Below the pieces are notes generated by a model, which was not told where the DNA came from, searched no databases, and worked only from the letters and a program-made list of their open reading frames with translations. From assembly GCF_010731695.1 (NCBI RefSeq), contig NZ_AP022586.1:2604001-2668000 (forward strand): a stretch of 64,000 bases of DNA, given 5' to 3'. The translations under genes and the position numbers were made by a program. This document shows, piece by piece, positions 1-7,145 of the stretch. Origin of the DNA: Mycolicibacterium litorale (GTDB taxonomy: Bacteria > Actinomycetota > Actinomycetes > Mycobacteriales > Mycobacteriaceae). Numbering within the stretch: position 1 is the first letter of the stretch; each line of letters opens with the position of its first letter.

Positions 1-426
1 GATCTTGTCGATGACGGTGTCCTCGAAGTCGTTCATGATCTCGCGGATCTGCGCGTCGGTGCTCTGCGCCAGCTTGCACGCCCGCATGATCGGGTCGTTG
101 CTGGCGAACACGGCGGCGGCGTAGCCGACCATGCGCTCGGCGAAATCCGACGGGGATTCGCCGGCTTCGCGCGGCGCGAAGTCGTGGGTCAGTTTGTCGA
201 GTTCGGCCATGGCGTCGGCGACGATCACGGCCAGCACCGCGTACTTGGAGTCGAAGTAGAAATAGAACCCGGAACGGGCGACGCCGGCCCTTTCGCTGAT
301 CGTGCTCACCGACAGGTCGGCGAACGGCCGCTCCTGGAGTAGCTCGCGGACCGCGCCGACGATCGCGTCGCGTTGCCGGTCACCGCGGCTGCGGCGGATC
401 TCGGGCGTGGCCGATTCGGCGGTCAT
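1..426 (-). CDS. TetR-family transcriptional regulator, 3' end beyond window
   Basis: Amino-terminal 142 residues of a TetR-family repressor; the gene runs off the left edge, so the ligand-binding domain is incomplete. The helix-turn-helix is clear: SVSTISERAGVARSGFYFYF at about residues 40-60, followed by DSKYAVLAVIVADAM, the usual start of helix 4. It is transcribed divergently from the cyp136 gene with a 120-base gap that contains a perfect 18-bp inverted repeat, so control of cyp136 and of itself is likely. In M. tuberculosis a TetR gene (Rv3058c) sits in the same place beside cyp136 (Rv3059), from recall. The ATG at 426 is the first start after an in-frame stop; no strong ribosome site is visible. 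Confidence 0.9.
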   Translation of the reverse strand, partial: MTAESATPEIRRSRGDRQRDAIVGAVRELLQERPFADLSVSTISERAGVARSGFYFYFDSKYAVLAVIVADAMAELDKLTHDFAPREAGESPSDFAERMVGYAAAVFASNDPIMRACKLAQSTDAQIREIMNDFEDTVIDKI

Positions 427-463
427 GACATTAAACCTTGGCACCGCGGCACGCCAGAACAAA

Positions 464-481
464 ACTTGACATGCGTCAAGT
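464..481. promoter_or_regulatory. probable TetR operator overlapping the cyp136 -35 box
   Basis: Perfect inverted repeat with 7-bp arms, ACTTGAC and GTCAAGT, around a 4-base centre, in the gap between the divergent TetR and P450 genes. The left arm contains TTGACA (466-471), a near-consensus -35; CAGGAT at 490-495 is a possible -10 with an 18-base spacer. Binding there would block RNA polymerase at cyp136. Which protein binds is inferred from position only. Confidence 0.6.
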
Positions 482-545
482 GTGTTGGTCAGGATGTGCA
501 GGAGGTGACGTCCACCACAGCGTTGTGACCAGCAGGAGCGTTCAG

Positions 546-2039
546 ATGGCGACCATCAGCACCCCGGATTATCTGCTCGACCAGGCCAGGCGGCGGTTCA
601 CGCCGACGCTGAACACCATCCCCGGGATGGGAGCCGTAGAGAAGCGGTTGCGCACCAGGCTGGAGAACAACGAGTGGAAGCAGTTCGTGCTGGCCGAGCC
701 ACCGGCGGGCAGCGGACTCAAGCCGGTGATGGGTGATTCGGGTCTTCCGGTGCTCGGCCACATGATCGAGACGTTCCGCGGCGGCCCGGACTATCTGCTC
801 CAGGTGTACAAGACCTACGGTCCGCTGCACTACGCGTACTCCCCCGCTCTGCCCGCGGTCGTCGCCCTCGGGCCCGACGCCACCCAGGCCGTCTTCTCGA
901 ACAAGAACAAGGACTTCTCGCAGCGCGGCTGGCATCCGGTCATCGGCCCGTTCTTCAACCGGGGTCTGATGATGCTCGACTTCGATGAGCACATGTACCA
1001 CCGCCGGATCATGCAGGAGGCCTTCACCCGCAGCCGGCTGACCGGGTACGTCGAGCACATCGACCGCGTCGCCTCCCAGGTGATCGCCGGCGACTGGGTG
1101 GAGAACGACCCGCGGTTCCTGTTCTATCCAGCCGTCAAGGAACTGACGCTCGACATCGCCTCGGTGGTGTTCATGGGCCACGAGCCGGGGACCGACAAGG
1201 AACTCGTCACCAAGGTCAACGACGCGTTCACGATGACGACCCGGGCCGGCGGGGCCATCATCCGCACGGCACTGCCGCCGTTCAAGTGGTGGCGTGGGCT
1301 GCAGGCGCGCAAGGTCCTCGACGACTACTTCGAGGCACGGGTCAAGGAGAAGCGCGGTTCGGACGGCACCGACATGCTCACGGTGCTGTGTCACACCGCT
1401 GACGAGGACGGCAACACGTTCTCCGACCAGGACATCGTCAACCACATGATCTTCCTGATGATGGCGGCCCACGACACCTCGACCTCCACGCTGACGACGA
1501 TGGCCTACCACCTGTCGCGCAATCCGGAGTGGCAGGAGCGCTGCCGCGAGGAGTCCGAGCGTCTGGGCGACGGTCCGCTCGACATCGAGGCGCTGGAGAA
1601 GCTCGAGACCCTCGACCTGGTGATGAACGAGGCGCTGCGCCTGGTGACGCCGCTGCCGTTCAACGTGCGTCAGACCGTACGTGACACCGAGCTGCTGGGC
1701 CACTACCTGCCGGCCAACACGAACGTGGTGACCTGGCCGTCGGTGAACCATCACCTGCCGGAGTTGTGGACCGATCCCGAGAAGTTCGATCCGGCGCGCT
1801 TCGCCGAACCGCGCAACGAACACAAGCGGCACCGGTACGCGTTCGCGCCGTTCGGCGGCGGAGCGCACAAGTGCATCGGCATGGTGTTCGGCCAGCTGGA
1901 GATCAAGACCGTGATGCACCGGCTGCTGCGCCGCTACCGCCTGGAGCCGCCACGCCCCGGTTACGTCTCGAAGCTGGACTACGCGGGCATGCCGGTGCCG
2001 ATGGACGGTATGCCGATCGTGCTGCGCCCGTTGCGCTGA
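546..2039 (+). CDS. cyp136: cytochrome P450 CYP136
   Basis: Heme-thiolate monooxygenase of 497 residues. The I-helix motif AHDTST (about residue 308), the ExxR pair in NEALRL (E362, R365) and the heme loop FGGGAHKCIG with ligand Cys443 are all present. The amino-terminal stretch MATISTPDYLLDQARRRFTP and the carboxy end MPIVLRPLR closely resemble M. tuberculosis CYP136 as I remember it, and the TetR neighbour is the same. The ATG at 546 is chosen over an earlier in-frame ATG at 438 because AGGAG lies 7 bases upstream and homologues start here. The natural substrate of CYP136 is not established; the family is CYP51-like in size and may act on sterol-like lipids. Likely repressed by the divergent TetR. 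Confidence 0.92.
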   Translation: MATISTPDYLLDQARRRFTPTLNTIPGMGAVEKRLRTRLENNEWKQFVLAEPPAGSGLKPVMGDSGLPVLGHMIETFRGGPDYLLQVYKTYGPLHYAYSPALPAVVALGPDATQAVFSNKNKDFSQRGWHPVIGPFFNRGLMMLDFDEHMYHRRIMQEAFTRSRLTGYVEHIDRVASQVIAGDWVENDPRFLFYPAVKELTLDIASVVFMGHEPGTDKELVTKVNDAFTMTTRAGGAIIRTALPPFKWWRGLQARKVLDDYFEARVKEKRGSDGTDMLTVLCHTADEDGNTFSDQDIVNHMIFLMMAAHDTSTSTLTTMAYHLSRNPEWQERCREESERLGDGPLDIEALEKLETLDLVMNEALRLVTPLPFNVRQTVRDTELLGHYLPANTNVVTWPSVNHHLPELWTDPEKFDPARFAEPRNEHKRHRYAFAPFGGGAHKCIGMVFGQLEIKTVMHRLLRRYRLEPPRPGYVSKLDYAGMPVPMDGMPIVLRPLR

Positions 2040-2047
2040 CCGGCGGC

Positions 2048-2575
2048 TCAGGCGGTGAGCAGCCGGTTGGCGCAGGCGATGACCGCTCGAAGCGCCGACT
2101 GAGTGGCGTCGTCGGACCACCCCATCGCCCATTCGGTGCGCATGCCGTCGGACCCGCGGATGAAGGTCGCGGTGTGCGCGCCGGCGGGGATCTGGTGGAA
2201 GGCGACGGTCTCCACGGCGATGCCCTGGTCGTAGAGCATCGCGGTCAGCGCCGCGACCGGGCCGCACGCCGCCGCCGTCGCGGTGCTGATCCGGTCACCG
2301 AACGCGAGCGTGGCCTGATAGGTGCGCGCCTGCGGGCCCAGCCGGCCCGCGGGGCGGTCGCCGTCGGTACACGTCCACTGGCCGAGCCGCAGCGGGCCCG
2401 TCGTCGGGGCGTACTCGTCGAGGAATGCGTCCAGGGTCATCTCGTCGGCCTCCTTACGCAAACCGCGGGGCAGCGGGGCAGGCAGGACTGATGCGAACGT
2501 CGGCCGGGTGACCCCGTGCGGTGCGATCTCGCTGGCAGTGGACGTCAATGCCGGTGATGGCGAGGTGGTGATCAT
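2048..2575 (-). CDS. LeuA regulatory (dimerisation) domain-like protein
   Basis: Protein of 175 residues resembling only the carboxy-terminal leucine-binding/dimerisation domain of 2-isopropylmalate synthase: TATAAACGPVAALTAML followed by GIAVETVAFHQIPAG fits the repeated beta-alpha unit of that domain. No HMGL-like catalytic barrel is present, so it is not a synthase. It may be a regulatory partner of LeuA or an independent small-molecule sensor. The ATG at 2575 has GAGAAGA upstream; an ATG at 2617 would add 14 residues and fall inside the upstream hairpin, so is less likely. The gene has a remarkable leader (peptide plus long hairpin, 2611-2686), which agrees with control by branched-chain amino-acid supply. 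Confidence 0.7.
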   Translation of the reverse strand: MITTSPSPALTSTASEIAPHGVTRPTFASVLPAPLPRGLRKEADEMTLDAFLDEYAPTTGPLRLGQWTCTDGDRPAGRLGPQARTYQATLAFGDRISTATAAACGPVAALTAMLYDQGIAVETVAFHQIPAGAHTATFIRGSDGMRTEWAMGWSDDATQSALRAVIACANRLLTA

Positions 2576-2610
2576 GTGCCGGTCTTCTCGTGGAGGAGGT
2601 GACCGACGGT

Positions 2611-2668
2611 GTAGCAACGACCCACAGCGAGGGGTCGGTCGAGATCAGACCCCGCTGCGGGTTGCTAC
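2611..2668 (-). promoter_or_regulatory. long stem-loop, candidate attenuator of the LeuA-like gene
   Basis: Read on the minus strand, arms GTAGCAAC/GTTGCTAC, CCGCAGC/GCTGTGG (one mismatch) and GGGGTC/GACCCC form a stem of about 21 pairs with two small bulges and an 11-base loop. The 5' arm lies inside the leader-peptide frame (codon 7 to the end). No U-run follows, so it may act on translation, or through Rho, rather than as a simple intrinsic terminator. Confidence 0.6.
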
Positions 2669-2686
2669 TACGAGTCGCCTTGGCAC
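2645..2686 (-). CDS. putative leaderless leader peptide MPRRLVVATRSGV
   Basis: A 13-codon frame starting GTG and ending TGA upstream of the LeuA-like gene. It contains consecutive Leu-Val-Val codons, both valines encoded by GTA, a rare codon in mycobacteria. The GTG lies exactly 7 bases after a TANNNT -10 hexamer, so the predicted transcript starts with the start codon (leaderless). The hairpin at 2611-2668 overlaps its second half. This arrangement matches amino-acid attenuation, as described for leu/ilv genes in actinobacteria, but the peptide itself is inferred. Confidence 0.5.
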   Translation of the reverse strand: MPRRLVVATRSGV

Positions 2687-2693
2687 GCCGACG

Positions 2694-2699
2694 ATGCTA
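2694..2699 (-). promoter_or_regulatory. -10 element TAGCAT for the LeuA-like transcript
   Basis: TAGCAT on the minus strand fits the mycobacterial TANNNT -10 pattern; the GTG of the leader peptide follows after 7 bases, so the start codon would be the first transcribed base. Confidence 0.5.
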
Positions 2700-2759
2700 G
2701 ACCCCGCCGCGGGGACGGCGCAATCGCATTCTCGGCGCGGGCGGCCGCACCGTCGGCAC

Positions 2760-2765
2760 TAGTGT
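2760..2765 (+). promoter_or_regulatory. -10 element TAGTGT, leaderless start of the TauE-type gene
   Basis: TAGTGT (TANNNT) lies 7 bases before the ATG at 2773, and no ribosome-binding site is present between them, so the mRNA probably begins at the A of the start codon. Confidence 0.5.
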
Positions 2766-2772
2766 CGACGCA

Positions 2773-3525
2773 ATGCATTGGCCCGATATCGGTCTGCTGC
2801 TCGCCGCCGGCATCCTCGGCGGACTCACCGGCAGCATCGCCGGCCTGGCGTCCGTGGCCACCTATCCCGCACTGTTGCTCGCCGGGCTGCCGCCGGTGGC
2901 GGCCAACGTCACGAACACGGTGTCGCTGGTGTTCAACGGTGTCGGTTCGGTGCTTGGGTCGCGGCCGGAACTGAGAGGCCAGGCCGCGTGGCTGCTGCGC
3001 ATCGTCCCCGCCGCGGGGCTCGGCGGGGTGGCCGGCGCCGTGTTGCTGCTGTCGACGCCTGCCGAGGGGTTCGAGAAGGTCGTGCCGATCCTGCTGGGCG
3101 GTTCGGCGGTCGTGATCCTGCTGCCCCGCCGTGCCGCCCCGGCGCACCCCGGACGCCGACCCAGCGCCGGGCTGTGGGAATCCGCCGCGATCCTGGCCAT
3201 CTGTGTCTACGGCGGCTACTTCGGCGCCGCGGCCGGCGTGCTGTTGCTGGCGCTGCTCCTCACCACGGGCGGCAATACGCTCGCGCACGCCAACGCGGGC
3301 AAGAATGTCGTGCTGGGGGTCGCCAACACCGCTGCCGCACTGGTGTTCGCGGTGGCCGCGCCGGTGCACTGGCTGGCGGTCATCCCGCTGGGCGCCGGCT
3401 GCCTGCTCGGGTCCCGGCTGGGCCCGGTGGTGGTCCGTCATGCGCCCGCAGGCCCACTGCGGGTCCTCATCGGTCTGGCCGGGGTGGCGCTGGCGGTCAA
3501 ACTCGGCGTCGACACCTACCGCTGA
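2773..3525 (+). CDS. TauE/SafE-family sulfite/anion exporter
   Basis: Integral membrane protein of 250 residues with about seven to eight hydrophobic segments. The family signature is visible in the first half (GGLTGSIAGLASVATYPALL, then ANVTNTVSLVFNG) and repeated in the second (YGGYFGAAAGVLLLALLLTTGG, then AHANAGKNVVLGVANTAAALV), the two inverted half-repeats typical of TauE/SafE permeases. These export sulfite, sulfoacetate or related organic anions; the substrate here is unknown. The start appears leaderless. It is divergent from the LeuA-like gene and nearly abuts the convergent kinase-like gene downstream. Confidence 0.85.
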   Translation: MHWPDIGLLLAAGILGGLTGSIAGLASVATYPALLLAGLPPVAANVTNTVSLVFNGVGSVLGSRPELRGQAAWLLRIVPAAGLGGVAGAVLLLSTPAEGFEKVVPILLGGSAVVILLPRRAAPAHPGRRPSAGLWESAAILAICVYGGYFGAAAGVLLLALLLTTGGNTLAHANAGKNVVLGVANTAAALVFAVAAPVHWLAVIPLGAGCLLGSRLGPVVVRHAPAGPLRVLIGLAGVALAVKLGVDTYR

Positions 3526-3529
3526 GCGG

Positions 3530-4591
3530 TCACATGAAGGGGTCTTCACCTTTGGCGACGCGCATGCCGAGGTCGATCAGGTTCGTCGCCGAGCTGTGCA
3601 ATCGCTCGCCGGCCTCGCGGTTGGCCCGGCCGGCCAGGAAGCGCGACCACGTCCCCTCGATCACGACGGCGAGCTTGAAGCAGGCCATCGCCAGATACCA
3701 CGACAGCGCGGTCGTCTGCCGTCCTCCCGCCGCCGCGTAGGCGTCGAGCAATTCGCCCCTGCCGGCGAGTCCGCCGAGTGCGGCCAGCTCCTTTCCGGCG
3801 TCGATGGGGTTCGGGTCGTGCGGCCAGCAGATCAGCATCCAGCCGAGGTCCAGCAGTGGATCGCCGATCGTGCACATCTCCCAGTCGATGAATGCGGCCA
3901 GCTCGGGTGTCTCCCGGCGCAACAGCACGTTGTTCAGATGCGCGTCGCCGTGCATGATGCCCGGCTCACCGTCCGGCGGCCGGTTGCCCTCCAACCATTC
4001 GGCCAGCTCGGCGACCCCGGACAACGACTCGGGCGCATACCGCTCGTGGCGGTAGCTCTCGAGCAATCGGAGGAACTGCGGAACCTGGCGCGCCAGAAAC
4101 GATCCCGGCCGCTTGATGGCGGCGAGTTCGCTGCCCTGCCACGGCACGTTGCCCAGCTGGGCGAGGCTCGCCGCGTACGACAGGCCGACGCGGTGGCGCA
4201 TGTCGGGGTCGTGCCGATAGGCCTCGGCGACCTCGTTGCCGGGGTTGAACCCGTCGACCTCCTCCATCAGGTAGAAGACGACGCCGAGCACCTCGAGGTC
4301 CTCGCACCCGGCGATGAACCCGGGATGCGGCACGGAGCTGCCTGCGAGCGTGCGCAGGACGGCGATCTCGCGTTGCATCGTCTTGTCACTTGTCGGACGC
4401 GGATGCACCGGCGGACGACGCAGCACCATCGGCCGTCCGTCGAGGTGCAATCGCACGACGACGTTCTGGGTGCCGCCGGTCAGCGGTGCGACGTCGGTGA
4501 TCGTCTCGCCGAGGCCCTCTCGCCGTGCCCAGCGCACCAGCGCGGTCACATCGGCGTCGGTCAGGGTGGGAAGCTGCGCGGCGTCGGGCAT
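3530..4591 (-). CDS. aminoglycoside phosphotransferase-fold (APH) family protein
   Basis: Kinase-fold protein of 353 residues. The catalytic loop MHGDAHLNNVLL and the metal site IDWEMCTIGDPLLDLGW are intact, as is the nucleotide-loop region LTGGTQNVVVRL and VLRRPP near residues 38-60. This is the APH branch related to the amino-terminal domain of ACAD10/11, which phosphorylates hydroxyacyl-CoA in the mammalian proteins; M. tuberculosis Rv3168 belongs to the same fold. An antibiotic substrate is unlikely. It is followed 12 bases upstream (on its strand) by the methyltransferase gene, so the two may be co-transcribed. Confidence 0.8.
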   Translation of the reverse strand: MPDAAQLPTLTDADVTALVRWARREGLGETITDVAPLTGGTQNVVVRLHLDGRPMVLRRPPVHPRPTSDKTMQREIAVLRTLAGSSVPHPGFIAGCEDLEVLGVVFYLMEEVDGFNPGNEVAEAYRHDPDMRHRVGLSYAASLAQLGNVPWQGSELAAIKRPGSFLARQVPQFLRLLESYRHERYAPESLSGVAELAEWLEGNRPPDGEPGIMHGDAHLNNVLLRRETPELAAFIDWEMCTIGDPLLDLGWMLICWPHDPNPIDAGKELAALGGLAGRGELLDAYAAAGGRQTTALSWYLAMACFKLAVVIEGTWSRFLAGRANREAGERLHSSATNLIDLGMRVAKGEDPFM

Positions 4592-4603
4592 GCGGACATG
4601 GTG

Positions 4604-5431
4604 TCAGGCCTTGCGCGCCGTCAACAGCAGATACTCCCACTCCATTCGCGACGATCCGTCCATCAGCTCGTCACCGAGTGCGGCGATGTCGCGATCGAGC
4701 TGCGCGACCCGCTCCGCGTCGTCGGCGATATTGCGGTACGCGGCGATGGTCGGGCCGTACATGGCCTTGAAGTAGTCGCGGAATTCGGCGCCGTCGGCGA
4801 AGTGCGTCACCGGCAGGGTGCGGCGCTGCGCGGTGAGTTCGCCGACGCGGTCGCCGAAGAGCTCCCGGACGTGCTCTTCGCGTCCCCACAGCGGGGGCGG
4901 TTGCGCGCCGGGGGGCGGGGGCGGCATGTACGGCTTCATGGTGGCGAACAGCCGCCCGATGTGACCTTCGGGTGTCCAGTTGATCAGGCCGATGGTGCCG
5001 CCCGGCCGGCACACCCTCACCAGCTCGTCGGCGGCGCGCTGATGGTACGGCGCGAACATGACCCCGATACACGACATGACGATGTCGAAGTCGTTGTCCG
5101 CGAAGGGCAATGCGTGTGCGTCGGCTTCGCGCCATTCGAGGTCGACGCCCAGCTCCGCGGCGGCGGTACGGCCGTGCTCCAGCAGTTCGGGGGTGAGGTC
5201 GCTGGCCGTGACCGTGGCACCGGTGCGGGCCGCGGGGATCGCGGCGTTACCCGTTCCCGCGGCGACGTCGAGCACCCGATCGCCGGGCCCGATACCGGTG
5301 GCCTCGACCAGAACCGGTCCCAGCGGTGCGACGAGTTCCGCCGCGAGTTTCGGATAGTCTCCCGATGCCCACATGGACCGGTGCCGCGCGGCCAGTTGCC
5401 CGTCGTCGACGGTGGCGGTGTCGCTGCTCAT
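4604..5431 (-). CDS. class I SAM-dependent methyltransferase
   Basis: Methyltransferase of 275 residues. Motif I VLDVAAGTGNAAIPAA binds S-adenosylmethionine, followed by the acidic loop TASDLTPELL, motif II EADAHALPFADNDFDIVMS and post-II RVCRPGGTIGLINW, as in the UbiE/Methyltransf_11/25 families. The substrate cannot be deduced. The ATG at 5431 is preceded by AAGGAGG at good spacing, so the longer open frame upstream is not used. The gene is divergent from an HxlR-family regulator, which is therefore a candidate controller. Confidence 0.88.
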   Translation of the reverse strand: MSSDTATVDDGQLAARHRSMWASGDYPKLAAELVAPLGPVLVEATGIGPGDRVLDVAAGTGNAAIPAARTGATVTASDLTPELLEHGRTAAAELGVDLEWREADAHALPFADNDFDIVMSCIGVMFAPYHQRAADELVRVCRPGGTIGLINWTPEGHIGRLFATMKPYMPPPPPGAQPPPLWGREEHVRELFGDRVGELTAQRRTLPVTHFADGAEFRDYFKAMYGPTIAAYRNIADDAERVAQLDRDIAALGDELMDGSSRMEWEYLLLTARKA

Positions 5432-5557
5432 GATGGCGTCCTCCTTGTTCGGTGCACACATCGTCACTCCCGCACCCGCGGCGATTCCAGTTCCAGATCT
5501 GTACTGGTGACCCGATCTGCGGGACGATGGCGATGCGACCGACCAGGAGGTACGCCG

Positions 5558-6262
5558 ATGTCGGGTTACGGCCAATTCTGTCCCGTGGCCAAGGCCATGG
5601 AGCTGCTCGACGAACGGTGGACGCTTCTGGTCGTCCGCGAATTGCTGCTTGGTAGTACACATTTCAATGAGTTGCGCCGCGGCGTGCCGAAGATGTCGCC
5701 CGCCCTGCTGTCGAAACGGCTGAAGTCACTCACCCGCGCCGGGGTGGTGGAACGTAGCGAGATCGACGGGCGCACAGGCTATTCGCTCACCGCGCGTGGG
5801 CAGGAGCTCGCCGCGGTGGTCGAGGCGCTCGGCACCTGGGGGGTGCGCTGGATCGGCGAGCTCGGCGACGAGGACCTCGACCCGCACCTGCTGATGTGGG
5901 ATATGCGGAGGACGATCCCGGTCGCCGAGTGGCCGGACACCCGCACCACGCTGGCGTTCCGCCTCGAGGGGGCGGATGCGCGCGCGGCACGGTGGTGGCT
6001 GGTGGTCGCCGACGGGCAGGCCGACGTCTGCGACGTCGACCCCGGCTACGACGTGGCGGCCACCGTGCAGACCAGCCTGCGCACGCTGACCGCGGTCTGG
6101 CGCGGCGACGTCAGTTGGCAGCGCGCGATGCTCGACGGCAGCGTCGCGGTGTCGGGCGCGGCGGAAGCCCGTCGCGCGGTGCCGGCGTGGATCGGCCAGG
6201 GATCACTGGCCGCGGTGCCCCGGGCCGCCGATCGCGATTTCGGCGTGATCAGTCGCGGCTGA
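5558..6262 (+). CDS. HxlR-family transcriptional regulator
   Basis: Regulator of 234 residues. The amino-terminal winged-helix domain is typical of HxlR (FCPVAKAMELLDERWTLLVVRELLLGSTHFNELRRG...SPALLSKRLKSL), including the cysteine near residue 8 that is redox-sensitive in some members. The region after residue 110 resembles an SCP2-like/alkyl-sulfatase carboxy domain found in mycobacterial HxlR proteins. AGGAGG lies 7 bases before the ATG at 5558; a much longer open frame in this phase runs antisense over neighbouring genes and is not real. Divergent from the methyltransferase. The stop codon lies in the loop of a large palindrome. Confidence 0.88.
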   Translation: MSGYGQFCPVAKAMELLDERWTLLVVRELLLGSTHFNELRRGVPKMSPALLSKRLKSLTRAGVVERSEIDGRTGYSLTARGQELAAVVEALGTWGVRWIGELGDEDLDPHLLMWDMRRTIPVAEWPDTRTTLAFRLEGADARAARWWLVVADGQADVCDVDPGYDVAATVQTSLRTLTAVWRGDVSWQRAMLDGSVAVSGAAEARRAVPAWIGQGSLAAVPRAADRDFGVISRG

Positions 6263-6284
6263 CGCGACCGATCACGCCGAAATC
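6236..6284. repeat. palindromic intergenic repeat, family A, probable bidirectional terminator
   Basis: Perfect 15-bp arms GATTTCGGCGTGATC and GATCACGCCGAAATC enclose an inner stem GTCGCG/CGCGAC with a 5-base loop; one mismatched pair separates them. It sits between the convergent HxlR and SDR genes and includes the HxlR stop codon. A second copy with the same design is at 16697-16745. Confidence 0.8.
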
Positions 6285-6286
6285 AC

Positions 6287-7045
6287 CTACTTGGGCGCGA
6301 ACCGCTGCCCGGCGTCGAGCCGGATGCACTGTCCGTTGAGCATCGCGTTCTCAACGATCGCCACGGCGAGCTTGGCGTACTCCTCGGGGCGGCCGAGCCG
6401 CTTGGGGAACGCGGCGTCCTTGGTCAGCTGGGCGGCGAATTCGTCGGGGATGCCCTCGGTCAACCCGGTGGCGAACAGGCTGGGGGCGATCGCGAGCACC
6501 CGGATGCCCAGGCTGCCGAGGTCACGGGCCATGGTCAGGCACATCCCGGCGATGGCCGCCTTCGACGCGGTGTACGCGACCTGACCGATCTGGCCCTCGA
6601 ATGCGGCGATCGAGGAGGTGTTGATGATGACGCCGCGCTCGTCGTCCTCCGGCTCGTTCTTGCTCATGTGCTCGGCGGCGAGCCTGCTGATGTTGAAGGT
6701 GCCGACGGTGTTGAGGTCTTGCACCTGACGGAACACGTCGAGGTCGTGCGGCCCGTTCTTGCCCAGCGTCCGCATGGCCGAGCCGCCGCCGGCGGTGGTG
6801 ACCGCGACATGGAGACCCCCGAGGGCCTCGACCGCCTGGGCCAGGACCTGCTCGGTGCCCGCGAAATCCATGACGTCGACCGGGTAGAACGTCGCGCCGA
6901 GCTCGTCGGCCACCTCCTGGCCCTTGGACTGCGGCCGGTCGAGCACGGCGACGGTGGCGCCCCGCTTGGTCAGCGCCTCGGCGGTGGCACGGCCGAAACC
7001 GGAGGCACCCCCGACGATGACGGCCTTCTTGCCCTCGATCTCCAT
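6287..7045 (-). CDS. short-chain dehydrogenase, 3-hydroxyacyl-CoA dehydrogenase-like
   Basis: SDR of 252 residues. Nucleotide-binding GGASGFGRA (residues 12-20), NTSSIAAFEGQIGQVAYTASKAA with the catalytic Ser-Tyr-Lys, and APSLFATGL are intact. The sequence resembles human type-II 17-beta-HSD/3-hydroxyacyl-CoA dehydrogenase and mycobacterial homologues, so an NAD-dependent oxidation of 3-hydroxyacyl-CoA or hydroxysteroid is plausible. The gene is monocistronic between a large palindrome downstream and the divergent membrane oxidoreductase gene. ATG at 7045 lacks a strong ribosome site but GGGAA lies about 8 bases upstream. Confidence 0.88.
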   Translation of the reverse strand: MEIEGKKAVIVGGASGFGRATAEALTKRGATVAVLDRPQSKGQEVADELGATFYPVDVMDFAGTEQVLAQAVEALGGLHVAVTTAGGGSAMRTLGKNGPHDLDVFRQVQDLNTVGTFNISRLAAEHMSKNEPEDDERGVIINTSSIAAFEGQIGQVAYTASKAAIAGMCLTMARDLGSLGIRVLAIAPSLFATGLTEGIPDEFAAQLTKDAAFPKRLGRPEEYAKLAVAIVENAMLNGQCIRLDAGQRFAPK

Positions 7046-7132
7046 CTAGTTCCCTTTCCACTTTGCGGTCGGACTGTAAAGGAACCTAGCCGACGTCAGC
7101 GTTCGGTAAGGCTTTCGGGTGCGCGAACTGAC

Positions 7133-7138
7133 TACCTT
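7133..7138 (+). promoter_or_regulatory. -10 element TACCTT for leaderless oxidoreductase mRNA
   Basis: TACCTT (TANNNT) ends 7 bases before the ATG at 7146. The same spacing is seen at 2694 and 2760. This argues for translation from 7146 rather than the in-frame GTG at 7119. Confidence 0.5.
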
Positions 7139-7145
7139 GGCGACC

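Noticed and set aside
489..2267. 592-codon minus-strand frame across cyp136
   Set aside because: Arg/His-rich antisense translation of a clear P450 gene; typical artefact of GC-rich DNA.
3530..4591. Aminoglycoside resistance gene
   Set aside because: The fold is that of APH, but the sequence belongs to the lipid-metabolism-associated branch common in mycobacteria, so resistance is unlikely.
3131..6262. Open frame of 1043 codons on the plus strand
   Set aside because: Only its last 234 codons (from 5558) are an HxlR gene with a good ribosome site; the rest is antisense to the kinase-like and methyltransferase genes and has no domain.
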